64,000 bases of DNA. Origin: Pirellulaceae bacterium (lineage in GTDB: Bacteria; Planctomycetota; Planctomycetia; Pirellulales; Pirellulaceae). Shown piece after piece: positions 41,160-49,822 of the stretch. The translations under genes were made by a program, and so were the position numbers. Under the pieces are notes generated by a model. That model was not told the origin of the DNA, did not search any database, and saw only the letters and a program-made list of their open reading frames with translations. The stretch spans positions 1 to 64,000 of the forward strand of contig JADYZV010000041.1 in NCBI GenBank assembly GCA_020852965.1, in the 5' to 3' direction. Every line of letters begins with the position of its first letter. Within the stretch, counting starts at the first letter, position 1.

Positions 41160-41629
41160 GATCTCGCGCGTTAGACTCGGTCTGCACCTCTTCGATTGCT
41201 GGTCGGCTATTGGCGTTTCCTAACATCAGCCCTTGTCATGACTACCCTAGCACTCTCTCCCAAACCGACCTGAATACAACGATTCTATTGACAATACCGT
41301 CCGCAAAGTACCACTCATACACGGCCTCAAGGGTAGTCGACTCGGTGAATTCGTTTAACGCCGAGCCGCAGCAGACCGCGATGCGCCAGGCGATCTGATC
41401 AACAGGTGAGTTACTGACGAACCACAGCACATGCCAACCCACACGCTAGCGGTCTGCGCAGGCGACGGCCCCTGCGTCTGCCAAACGTTCTGGCCAACGC
41501 TGCGGACTATGTACAATCCGAGTTTAACCGCGCCAGCGCTGGCGCGGTCAAACAGAAACTCTTTCCAACTGTCGCTTGCGCACTGCCGTAGTACTACACC
41601 CGCTATCTTGCCGAAAAAATGCAACGACT
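41160..41629. other. Gene-free stretch between larC and the anchored protein gene
   Basis: 470 bases. The only structure I find is a perfect 22-base palindrome at 41527-41548 (ACCGCGCCAGC/GCTGGCGCGGT), about 80 bases past the larC stop, which could be a weak terminator hairpin. Short open frames here (for example 41242-41442 minus) have no family resemblance. Confidence 0.45.
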
Positions 41630-42925
41630 CTAATGGTGATGATGATCGTGAGAGTGGTCGTGAGAGTGAGACCGATCGCTTGTTGGACTTGGTGACTCGG
41701 TCGCTGTGTTGGCGGTCGATCGCGAGCTGGGGAGGCTGCGTTGGTCGAGTTCCTGTTGCGCGGTGTGACGGACCAACTGCATCACGGATTCGAGCGTCTG
41801 TCCGCTCGCTTGAGCCATCCGTCGGCAATCCTCGTACTCGGGAGCGATGCGCATTTCGTGCTGCGAATCACCACCTGGTAGCGATGAAACTTTTACGTGC
41901 GCCATTCCCAACGGTGTTGTGATCTCGAACGATTCGCGTGGTACAACGCATCGAGTCAACTGCGATCGTCGAATACCGAGCGAGCCGGTGTGCCGCAACA
42001 TGTCCTGCTCGATGGCTCGACGTTGTTCCGGGCGACAAAGGACCGACAGCATGGTGCCGGGTCGATTCTTTTTCATGGCAATGGCCGTTGTATAGACATC
42101 GAGCGGAGCGGCCGCCCAAATCTGCTCGATGGCATACCCGAGTTGTTGACCGTTGGCATCGTCTATATTTGTCTCCAGCAGTACGACTTCATCGCTGGTC
42201 TGCTGCGCGGCACTACCGACCATCACTCGCAGAATGTTGGCTTGTTCTTTCAATTCTCGATGTCCGGCGCCGCAGCCGATGCGATCGATTTGCATATCGG
42301 GCATGGGGCCGAAGCCGTCGACCAGTGTTGCCAAGAAAGCCGCACCAGTAGGTGTTGTCAACTCGGCGGCAATCGAAGAACCTCGCAGCGGAATTCCGCG
42401 CAATAGCTCTGCGGTCGCTGGGGCAGGCACGCTGACCAAACCGTGTGCAATGCGAATGGTCCCAGTGCCGGTCGGAGGTGGCGCGGCCACGATGCGTCGA
42501 ATCTGCAATTGGCTCAAGGCGATCGCCACACCCACGATGTCAACGATCGAATCGATCGCGCCAACTTCATGAAAGTGGACTTGTTCGACCGTCGTTCCGT
42601 GAACTTTGGCTTCCGCGTCTCCCAAGCGACGAAAGACGCGCAGAGCCAAGTCGCGTTGCTGATCGGTCAAGCGGCTGCTGGCGATCATGGCCTCGATATC
42701 GCTCAAATGCCGATGGACTGGGTCGTGTGGCTGCTTGACGTCCAAACGCAGCGCGCGAAAGTCATGTCGAGTCGTCGCGCTGAACTCCAGTTCAACCTGT
42801 TCCAAGCCAGGCAGAGAGCGGAGTTGGTCGACGATGTAATCCGGGTCAGCTCCCGCATCGACCAAGGCGGCCAGCAGCATGTCGCCAGCGATACCGCTGA
42901 GCGTGTCGAAATAGGCAAGAGACAT
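41630..42925 (-). CDS. larC: Nickel-pincer cofactor biosynthesis protein LarC
   Basis: Inserts nickel into the pincer cofactor used by lactate racemase and related enzymes. 431 residues in one uninterrupted frame; in some bacteria larC needs a ribosomal frameshift, here it does not. Motifs: YFDTLSGIAGDMLLAALVDAG, VHFHEVGAIDSIVDIVG, PTGTGTIRIAHGLVSVPAPAT (split), ELTTPTGAAFLATL, GCGAGHRELKEQANILRV, LLETNIDDANGQQLGYAIE, TAIAMKKNRPGTMLSVLC. The tail is His-rich (SHSHDHSHDHHHH), a probable metal store or delivery site. No larA, larB or larE is nearby in the window. Confidence 0.95.
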   Translation of the reverse strand: MSLAYFDTLSGIAGDMLLAALVDAGADPDYIVDQLRSLPGLEQVELEFSATTRHDFRALRLDVKQPHDPVHRHLSDIEAMIASSRLTDQQRDLALRVFRRLGDAEAKVHGTTVEQVHFHEVGAIDSIVDIVGVAIALSQLQIRRIVAAPPPTGTGTIRIAHGLVSVPAPATAELLRGIPLRGSSIAAELTTPTGAAFLATLVDGFGPMPDMQIDRIGCGAGHRELKEQANILRVMVGSAAQQTSDEVVLLETNIDDANGQQLGYAIEQIWAAAPLDVYTTAIAMKKNRPGTMLSVLCRPEQRRAIEQDMLRHTGSLGIRRSQLTRCVVPRESFEITTPLGMAHVKVSSLPGGDSQHEMRIAPEYEDCRRMAQASGQTLESVMQLVRHTAQQELDQRSLPSSRSTANTATESPSPTSDRSHSHDHSHDHHHH

Positions 42926-43038
42926 ATATATGCATTAACTTCGTCTAAGGCGGTGGGATAAAAATTCGTGTATCAACTTCATGGCTAGCATATTCTATCG
43001 AACATCTTCCGGCGAGCATCAGCGTGGTGCTGGCAAAT

Positions 43039-43265
43039 CTTGGAGTGCGGGAATTTATTACCGCTTTGGCCCTCCCCAGAGCCCACACTAACCGATAGTT
43101 TTCGGTTACCTGTGCCGCTGGAAGAAGTGACGTCACCACCAAGCACCGATCCCATCCATCCACAGTCGCCCTGAGCGTTGCCAACTTGGTTCTCACCACA
43201 CTTTTGCCGTGTGCTATGGGCTGTGTTCAAGGCCAAAGCTCCGAGAACTCGCAGCACTCCCCAAA
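43039..43265. mobile_element. MITE-like element, ~228 bp family, copy 2
   Basis: Inverted relative to copy 1 at 3449-3677. The left end is CTTGGAGTGC (43039-43048); the right end is GCACTCC followed by CCAAA. Long blocks are nearly identical between the copies (GAATTTATTACCGCTTTGGC versus the copy 1 reverse complement, and CCAAAGCTCCGAGAACTCG). It fills the middle of the 556-base divergent region between larC and the histidine kinase gene. The remaining flanks hold no recognised feature beyond the two promoters. Confidence 0.7.
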
Positions 43266-43481
43266 TGTCGTCGCTGTCGCGCGCCCAATGTTAATGAAGC
43301 GCTTGAATTTGAAAACTGCCCGTAGTAATCGGTAAAGTCCGCATGTTGGGCGTTTCAATCCTTAAGCAAGCTCCTTTATAGCCAAATTGCCCAACGTGAA
43401 AATGTTGCCTGGTCGATAGTCTCGATGGATGGCTTGCCGCTTGCAAGTTTTTAGTAATCGAAGAAATGGAGTGTTTTGCCC

Positions 43482-45380
43482 ATGTCAGCTCAACTGAGTT
43501 ACACCAGTACCGGCTTGGCCCATGGGCGCGGGTTGGGGATGAAAATGACCGATGCTGAACTCGCTCAAGATGCCGCCGTTCGAACACAGTATGTCTGGCA
43601 GACACTCGTCCTGCGTAGTGGAACCCAAAACGAATCCCCCAGCAACGCATCCGAGTGTGGCTCGACAGTGAGTAGTGATGGGGGGACTTACGTGCGTTTT
43701 GACACCCCCCACAAGGCCGCTCCGAGTCCATGGATGCTAGCACAGTGGAGCGAGGACTTCGGTTGGCATCGTAGTTTGGAACCAATTGCCGCTTGCCAAT
43801 CACCATGGGCGGCTCAGGAGGTCCTTCACGGCTCCGCTGCAGCGCAAATTAATCTGCATACGCAACCGGCTAGCGACCGCCCCGGCTCTTTCACCACCGC
43901 AAGTGACTCGCTGGCCGCCGAGCATGCTCACTTGAGCCAAATGTTGGCGGAGGCGGCACACGATATTCGCTCACCAATTGCCGTGGCGCAGCAAATTCTC
44001 TCCACCGTTTCGCAGCGAGTTCGCCGTGATGGGCAGATGACGAAGGCGGAGACCGAATTGCTTGATGAAGCCCAATTGCGGTTGACGCAAGCCAACCGTT
44101 GGGCCGAAGGCATCCTAGTCGAACAGAGCTTGGTGCATGGTCAGCCGGTCAACGTACGTCGCAGGTTTTACCCGCTTCAGTGGCTACGCGGAATTCAGCC
44201 TCTGTTGAACTCACTGGCCATTCAACATGGCGTGAAATTGGCCTGGGTTGGCTGGGACCGCTCCCTGCCACGACTGTATTTGGATGCGAACCATCTATCG
44301 CGAGCTGTACTGAACTTGGCCAGCAATGCGATTCAAGCCAGCCGGCCTGGGAGCCAGATTCGTATAGAAGTCGCTTGGCAAACTCATGTCACCCAGCGTT
44401 TGATCATCACCATCGATGACCAAGGGAGAGGGTTGCCGGCTGGACTGCTGCAGCAGATCAATTCCCTTACAGCGGTGTCGCACGAAAAGTCGCTTGAATC
44501 GTGTGCCGGCGTTGGACTGAGGACCGCGACCACACTTATCGCCGCTCTGGGGGGCTCGATTACTGCGCAGAACAAGCCCACCGGTGGAACGCGGCTGCGC
44601 GCGATGCTTCCCGTCGATAACTACCATTCGCTAATCCACAGTTGGTTGCAGCAAAACGGAGTTGGCGCACCCTCGCAAATCGCGCGATCCGGCTCACGCA
44701 TTACGATCAACGCCCTGCGGAGCTCAGCGGGCGAGAATGCCGCATCGAAGTGGCAAACGATTGACGCGCGATTGCAACAAGCTGCCAGTAGCAACGAATT
44801 CGTTTATCGCGTCGCCGCCGACCGTTGGTTGTGGCTGTCGCTTCAATCCACCACTTCTCCCGAGAAGTTTCCACACTCGTTGTCTGAAGTACTTCGCGAG
44901 CTACGCGAGCGCGATAACGCCTGGAATCGACCGCTAGATTGTCGACATCAGCAAGTCTTTCAATGGCAGTCAGTAGCCAACGACAGAAGGGGACGCAGTC
45001 CACGCGACCATAGTTATCTGATGAGCCTTACATCCAAACTGGCGGAGAAGCTGGCCGAGTTTGTGGGGGAACATGTACCACCGCTCGACGAGCTGCAGAG
45101 GTCCGATGCACCGATTGTCATTCGTCCTCAGAGTGGCGGACCCGCGCGATTGATTCGCAGCGACCGAGCGCAGGCGACTCGTCCCGCCGCTCATGGAGGC
45201 CAGCAACTTGCGTCAGCGCCGGCGAAGGGTGTGGTTAAGGGCTCGGTTGCGGGTACGTCTCTGGCCGATACTCCCTGTGAATCGTTCTCGGGGTCTTTGG
45301 CAGAGCTCACTCAAATATGGCATGCGCGACAACAGCAGCTCGATCAAACCAGCTTGGCTCTTGGTCGGCGAAAGATATGA
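43482..45380 (+). CDS. Soluble sensor histidine kinase
   Basis: 632 residues from the ATG at 43482. No membrane segment, so it is cytoplasmic. Residues about 1-150 have no recognised domain. The dimerisation/phosphoacceptor motif is AEAAHDIRSPIAVAQQIL (H-box), and the ATPase part has the N-box AVLNLASNAIQAS, G1 in TIDDQGRGLPAG, a VGLRTA G2-like loop and GGSITAQNKPTGGTRLRAMLP. About 240 residues follow the kinase core and end with a low-complexity tail; their role is unknown. No response regulator lies nearby, so the partner must be elsewhere. Confidence 0.88.
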   Translation: MSAQLSYTSTGLAHGRGLGMKMTDAELAQDAAVRTQYVWQTLVLRSGTQNESPSNASECGSTVSSDGGTYVRFDTPHKAAPSPWMLAQWSEDFGWHRSLEPIAACQSPWAAQEVLHGSAAAQINLHTQPASDRPGSFTTASDSLAAEHAHLSQMLAEAAHDIRSPIAVAQQILSTVSQRVRRDGQMTKAETELLDEAQLRLTQANRWAEGILVEQSLVHGQPVNVRRRFYPLQWLRGIQPLLNSLAIQHGVKLAWVGWDRSLPRLYLDANHLSRAVLNLASNAIQASRPGSQIRIEVAWQTHVTQRLIITIDDQGRGLPAGLLQQINSLTAVSHEKSLESCAGVGLRTATTLIAALGGSITAQNKPTGGTRLRAMLPVDNYHSLIHSWLQQNGVGAPSQIARSGSRITINALRSSAGENAASKWQTIDARLQQAASSNEFVYRVAADRWLWLSLQSTTSPEKFPHSLSEVLRELRERDNAWNRPLDCRHQQVFQWQSVANDRRGRSPRDHSYLMSLTSKLAEKLAEFVGEHVPPLDELQRSDAPIVIRPQSGGPARLIRSDRAQATRPAAHGGQQLASAPAKGVVKGSVAGTSLADTPCESFSGSLAELTQIWHARQQQLDQTSLALGRRKI

Positions 45381-45431
45381 TTTGAGGAGCATTCCGACGG
45401 CGGAGCGTCGGGCCACATTTTGGCTTGGACG

Positions 45432-46373
45432 CTAGTGAAGCTGCCGAATGGCTTGCGAGAAGTTGGGATCGTTGGCATATAGTTGTGCGGCCAAGTTGAT
45501 CTTACTGGCCGATTTGATCTGATCAAACGGCCCTTCGGCAGCCAGTAAGCCCAGATCGTAGGCCATGCGATCCGAATGGCCTGGGAGTAAGACGCGAATG
45601 TCTCGCGGAACCGATCCCGGTCGAAGCTCGTTGACCAAGTCGACGATGTTGGTGGTGCAGTTGTTGCTGACCAGATCATAGAATTCGGGCTGCCGAGCTA
45701 TCTGGTTGACTCGGGCAACAGCAGCTAAAAATACTCGCTGTACTTGTTCCGGTGTGGCCCGAGTGCGGTACAAATACACATCGACTTGGCGGACTTCCGT
45801 GCGCAGGCGAATCAAATCGCGCTCCGTACCAACTACCCACATCAGCTCGTAATCACGGTTCGTTCCAGCCACCAACGCGTAGTTTTCACCCTGTTCCAAA
45901 CGCGCCTCGACCGAAAATACAATCTGCTCGCCGCTGGCCAGGCCGAAGCTAAGCATGGTGTGCGCGATCAGCGGAGCGTTGACAAACGGCACTACGATGA
46001 AGTCGACCGTGCGCAGGTCACCCAACCTGACTTGGCGGTCAAAATGCCGCACATCGTAATCATTCTCCGTGCGATATTCGCAGTCGCGAATGTTTCTCAA
46101 CTGCACCCGATCGTTTTCAATCTCTGCGTAAGGAAGTACGGCCAGATCGGGACGCCACAAGCGGTCGTGGCTCGGTTGCTTTTTCTTGGGAACTCCCACG
46201 AAGCTCGCCAACCGCCCAAGGCGGCTCGGAGAGGCCTGCCCTGAAGTTGCCAGCTCCGTTGGCGCTGAGGTGACGATGGAACTGCAGCCATTTCCCACCG
46301 AAAGAAATGCTAGCAAAAGCGCTGCGTGCCATAAATAAAATGGCTCAACGGTTTGTAATTGGAAGTTCCGCAT
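45432..46373 (-). CDS. DUF4105 lipoprotein
   Basis: 313 residues. The N-terminal hydrophobic signal ends in a lipobox-like site (LSVGNGC, Cys30), so it is probably an envelope lipoprotein. The DUF4105 domain spans about 100-270: RTVDFIVVPFVNAPLIAHTM, FGLASGEQIVFSVEAR, NRDYELMWVVGTERDLIRLR (split), and the signature YDLVSNNCTTNIVDLVNEL. The conserved Asn-Asn-Cys resembles a cysteine-peptidase-like site, but activity is not established. It is convergent with the histidine kinase gene (52-base gap). Confidence 0.88.
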   Translation of the reverse strand: MRNFQLQTVEPFYLWHAALLLAFLSVGNGCSSIVTSAPTELATSGQASPSRLGRLASFVGVPKKKQPSHDRLWRPDLAVLPYAEIENDRVQLRNIRDCEYRTENDYDVRHFDRQVRLGDLRTVDFIVVPFVNAPLIAHTMLSFGLASGEQIVFSVEARLEQGENYALVAGTNRDYELMWVVGTERDLIRLRTEVRQVDVYLYRTRATPEQVQRVFLAAVARVNQIARQPEFYDLVSNNCTTNIVDLVNELRPGSVPRDIRVLLPGHSDRMAYDLGLLAAEGPFDQIKSASKINLAAQLYANDPNFSQAIRQLH

Positions 46374-46464
46374 GACTTCCTATAGCACGTTCCATGACGG
46401 CGAGCCAAGCCCTGCTCCGACGAAAATATAGTGCTTCCAATGAAGTGGACGAGCTTACGAGTCG

Positions 46465-48537
46465 CTAGCGAGTGCGCCTACGTTCTGCCTCGAGCTCCAG
46501 TGCGGAAGTGGTACTGTATAACGAGACCAGTGCCCAATCGTGGCTTTCGGCAGTCGTCTTGGGAGCTGTCGTGCGATGGACGGATGTTTCAGCCGTTTCC
46601 TGTTCCTGTGTCAATGCAACGATGCGGGGCCCCTCCCCGTTCGGTTCGAATACAACTTCCTGGCCGATAGCTTTGTGGGGTGACACCGCGTTGAGCGCGT
46701 TGATGACGGTCAAGGCATCTTGCGGCGTCAGGAGCCCGTCAGGAAACGCATCCAAAAAACCAAACATGTTGAATAAATTATCACCAGCTTTAGGCAGAGG
46801 GCGGGCATGACGTAGGTTGATCTCGTTAATGATTGTCAATACGTCTTGGGGAGTGATGAGCCCATCGTCGTTGACATCGACGGCTTTGGAAGTATTGTGC
46901 CACGGACGCTCGGCGGCTAAGTTGAGTACGAAAATTTCGATTTTACCGGGTGCCGAAGTGAGCCCCTGATCGTCGGTGACTGTGTATTGCGCACCTTGAA
47001 CTCCCGAATAACCTGCTGGGGCGACATAGGTCAGCGTATTGCCACTCAACGCAAAGGAAGCAGGCGCACCACTTAATAACTTGGCCGTTAATTTGCTAGC
47101 AGTTCCATCGGGATCGCGATCGTTGGCGATCAAGTTGATGGTCGTACTCGGTTTTTGCGAGCTAACAATGCCGAAATCGCGCTCGGCGATAGGGGCAGCC
47201 GGAGCGGGCGGGGTGACTTTCAAGCTGTAGGTGTCGTTCTTGGCACCAGCACTTCCCAGGACTTGTACATAATACGTGGTATCGCGCTTTAAACTCGCGA
47301 TGATCGTCTCGTTATCCGTTGCCGACGTCGACTTGGCCAACTCCGTACCGCTGGAATTCAACAGTCGCAAATCCAGATTTCCGGCCGCATTGCTAAAAGT
47401 GAGCTCGATGGTAGCCGTCCCGGTACCAAGCGAGTTGAGTCGAAAATAATCGACGTCACCCGTGTTGTGGATCGATAGAGCCGCAAGCGTTTGCGTGGTA
47501 CCATTCAACAAGGACGCGGTCGCCAACGTATTGTTGGGTTCGAGCCGATCAGGTGGAGGCTTGGTCGAGTCGTAAATTATGTTTTTCCAAACGTTCGTCA
47601 CTCCTACCACGATGTTGCTCTCGACTACGGCAAACTTCAAACCACCCCCTGTAGCGGTCGCGGTATAGGTTCCGGCCGGCAGTTCCACTTGATAGCCCCC
47701 AGCCCCAAGCGACTTGGTGGTAAACGTACCAGCAGTACTGCTAAAGACTATCTGCACGTTCCCAAGACCCTCGCCCGCTTCGTACCACGTGCTGGCATTA
47801 CGATCCTCGAAGACGGCCCCGACCACCATCACTGGTGCTTTCTCGATATTGGCCAACACTTGCGTGTTCACCTGGGGGCCGAAACCGGTCCCGGTAAACG
47901 GAGTAATGGCCGAGCCGATTTGCTCAAAGTCGGCATTGGCAATCGCCAAGCGGTGTCCTAAGTCGGCGCGCATTCCATTGGGACCACCCTTTTCCCAGTC
48001 GATCACATACGCAGCAAACAGGTGATTCACCGACTTGCCAAAACCAAATACATTTTCCGACGTGATTTTCTCACCTGCGGCAATACGAAGATCGACACCT
48101 GCCTTGAGTAGCGCATTGCGCCTGGCGAGTGAATCGGAGTGGAATTGTTGCGGTGGCTTGGAAGCAATCATCTCTGCATTGTGCGCCGCGGAAAAATTAT
48201 AAATGGCTTCGTTCCAAGCCACTGGCGGGACAGCTTTGAGGCTATCTAGCTGTGTCTTGAGCACGCTGCCATTGACTTGGGCGTAGTCCAAGTCGACTTG
48301 CAGCACTGGATCGCGAGCCTTCAGGGGAGAAGTGGTCGCGATCAAGCGCGAGAACTCGCCGCGCGGATCGGTGCGAAAGCGATTGACCAATTGCAATAGC
48401 TCTTGTTCGCCACCAGTTGGATTGAAGGCCAACAATCGGCGCGACTCTAACGACTCGAACATCATCGGGCGCGAGCGAAGATGAGCTAGCGGCATGAGCA
48501 GATCCTGTTGAAAGGGCGATAGCGTTCCATCGTTCAA
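46465..48537 (-). CDS. Large secreted protein: CAP, PPC, cadherin-like and dockerin domains
   Basis: 690 residues. The N-terminus lacks a classical signal but has the planctomycete sorting motif FESLESRRLLAF near residue 26-38. Residues about 45-235 form a CAP/SCP-like domain (LLQLVNRFRTDPRGEF, VAWNEAIYNFSAAHNAEM, ITSENVFGFG, GHRLAIANADFEQIG). A carboxypeptidase-regulatory-like segment follows (about 240-330), then a PPC domain (DRLEPNNTLATASLL, GDVDYFRLNSLGTGTATIEL). Next is a cadherin-like Ig repeat (LIANDRDPDG, YVAPAGYSGVQGAQYTVTDD). The end is a dockerin type I pair (VDVNDDGLITPQDVLTIINE and FPDGLLTPQDALTVINAL). Likely a cell-surface protein held by dockerin-type or other contacts. Confidence 0.92.
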   Translation of the reverse strand: MNDGTLSPFQQDLLMPLAHLRSRPMMFESLESRRLLAFNPTGGEQELLQLVNRFRTDPRGEFSRLIATTSPLKARDPVLQVDLDYAQVNGSVLKTQLDSLKAVPPVAWNEAIYNFSAAHNAEMIASKPPQQFHSDSLARRNALLKAGVDLRIAAGEKITSENVFGFGKSVNHLFAAYVIDWEKGGPNGMRADLGHRLAIANADFEQIGSAITPFTGTGFGPQVNTQVLANIEKAPVMVVGAVFEDRNASTWYEAGEGLGNVQIVFSSTAGTFTTKSLGAGGYQVELPAGTYTATATGGGLKFAVVESNIVVGVTNVWKNIIYDSTKPPPDRLEPNNTLATASLLNGTTQTLAALSIHNTGDVDYFRLNSLGTGTATIELTFSNAAGNLDLRLLNSSGTELAKSTSATDNETIIASLKRDTTYYVQVLGSAGAKNDTYSLKVTPPAPAAPIAERDFGIVSSQKPSTTINLIANDRDPDGTASKLTAKLLSGAPASFALSGNTLTYVAPAGYSGVQGAQYTVTDDQGLTSAPGKIEIFVLNLAAERPWHNTSKAVDVNDDGLITPQDVLTIINEINLRHARPLPKAGDNLFNMFGFLDAFPDGLLTPQDALTVINALNAVSPHKAIGQEVVFEPNGEGPRIVALTQEQETAETSVHRTTAPKTTAESHDWALVSLYSTTSALELEAERRRTR

Positions 48538-48641
48538 AGCTTGCTAGGCCTCGGACGGAAAGTATCCCATTCTAGCTACCATAACGCCAGTGGAATGCCT
48601 TGATGCGGGCAAAATGGAGTCGACATTTTCCGCCCCCCACC

Positions 48642-48790
48642 ACCCCTGCGAGCTCGATTCGCAGGTGAATCAGTCTTGGTGTTAGCCGGCCCCGATCCAG
48701 CCCCCCGACCTTTACCGCTTCTCGCATCACCAGACCCCTGCGAGCTCGATTCGCAGGTGAATCAGTCTTGGTGTTAGCCGGCCCCGATCC
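48642..48790. repeat. Two identical 57-base REP-like units
   Basis: Copies at 48642-48698 and 48734-48790 are identical over 57 bases. Each contains ACCCCTGCGAGCTCGATTCG, then CAGGTGAATCAGTCTTGG. The hairpin CCTGCGAG/TTCGCAGG and the GTGAATCAGTCTTGG tail follow the layout of the 46- and 51-base units elsewhere, but the loop is GCTCGA. Immediately upstream of the secreted protein gene. Confidence 0.9.
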
Positions 48791-48956
48791 CCCCGACCCA
48801 CCGCCTTTCACGCCACCTACGTTCTGGTGGAAAGAGGCGGCTCGACGCCCTCTACTTTCTCGACCGGCGCAACGGGCTTCGGAGCTACCTCGGGCGCGGA
48901 GTCCGTCTCAGGCAATGGTGCATCCGGAGCTTTGGCCACGTTCAACTGTTCTTCAC

Positions 48957-49071
48957 GTGACAACTGCGTTTGACAATATTGGGGACTTGATCGTACTGAC
49001 ACGTCGACAACGTGGACGGTGCAACCGGACCGTTTCACACCATACTCGATGGATGCCGTGTGAACTCGCAA
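48957..49071 (-). pseudogene. purN fragment 1 (middle part)
   Basis: The minus strand reads RVHTASIEYGVKRSGCTVHV, then after a frame change QYDQVPNIVKRSCHVK. The intact purN at 52463-53083 has [20 protein letters not shown] and [15 protein letters not shown]. The DNA aligns with 52607-52715 almost without gaps. A frameshift after VVD and loss of both flanks make it a relic. Beyond it (48817-48957) the frame continues into an unrelated Pro/Glu/Ala-rich tail. The rest of the 712-base gap from 48538 to 49249 holds only the 57-base repeats and the sigma gene promoter. Confidence 0.85.
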
Positions 49072-49249
49072 TTTATAGAGCCAAAGTGTGACTAGTCGGC
49101 TCGATAGTCAAGCCCTCATTCTGTTGTGAAGTGACAATGCGACTTAATTCGATCCATTTTCGGAATATCTTGCAGCAACCACGCATTTGCGGTCACTATA
49201 AGAATAGAGACCTGAATCCGTTTACAACAGTGCTTTTTAGAGGGTGGTG

Positions 49250-49822
49250 ATGGGCAGTACTGACGACCAGTGTGTACGACTCTGTCTGGATGGCCACCCA
49301 GAGAAATTTCGTCACTTAGTGCTTCGTTACGAGAGGCCATTGCTAAAGCACCTTGTCGGACGGCTAGGCAATGAAGTCGACGCGACTGACGCGGCGCAGG
49401 AAGCCATGGTCCGCGCGTATTTTAATCTGAAAGCCCTCAAAAAAACTGAATCGTTCTACGCATGGCTACTGGGCATCGCAAACCGAGTTGCCAAGGAAAA
49501 CCATCGCAAAAACCAACGCCATGTCAAATCAATAGATTTCTCAATAGACATTGAAGCTGTTGCTGACAAAACCGACGCCCGTGACGGTCAGAGCTACTGC
49601 ACAGATCAGGAACTGGCTCAGGCAATTGGCGAATTGCCCGACTTGTACAAGCAAGTAGTTTTGCTGCGGTTTTACGGCGACCAGTCTTGTGCAGATATTA
49701 GTCGTAGTTTGAACGTGTCATTGGGAACAGTGACGAGCCAGCTTTCGCGGGCCTACTCGCTGCTTCGCAAGTCTCTGAGAAAGCCTACTGCTTACGAACA
49801 GAATCCGGAGGTGGAGCTATGA
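49250..49822 (+). CDS. ECF-type RNA polymerase sigma factor
   Basis: 190 residues from the ATG at 49250 (AGAGGG just upstream); GTG codons at 49244 and 49247 are in frame. Region 2 is visible as NEVDATDAAQEAMVRAYFNL and FYAWLLGIANRVAKENHRK. Region 4 is ELPDLYKQVVLLRFYGDQSC followed by the helix-turn-helix DISRSLNVSLGTVTSQLSRA. It has no region 3, as usual for ECF factors. The stop overlaps the next gene's ATG (ATGA), so the pair is coupled and the next protein is expected to be its anti-sigma factor. Confidence 0.95.
   Translation: MGSTDDQCVRLCLDGHPEKFRHLVLRYERPLLKHLVGRLGNEVDATDAAQEAMVRAYFNLKALKKTESFYAWLLGIANRVAKENHRKNQRHVKSIDFSIDIEAVADKTDARDGQSYCTDQELAQAIGELPDLYKQVVLLRFYGDQSCADISRSLNVSLGTVTSQLSRAYSLLRKSLRKPTAYEQNPEVEL

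Noticed and set aside
41527-41548. Strong terminator for larC
   Set aside because: The 22-base palindrome is perfect but lacks a T-run on the larC side, so it is only mentioned as a weak candidate.
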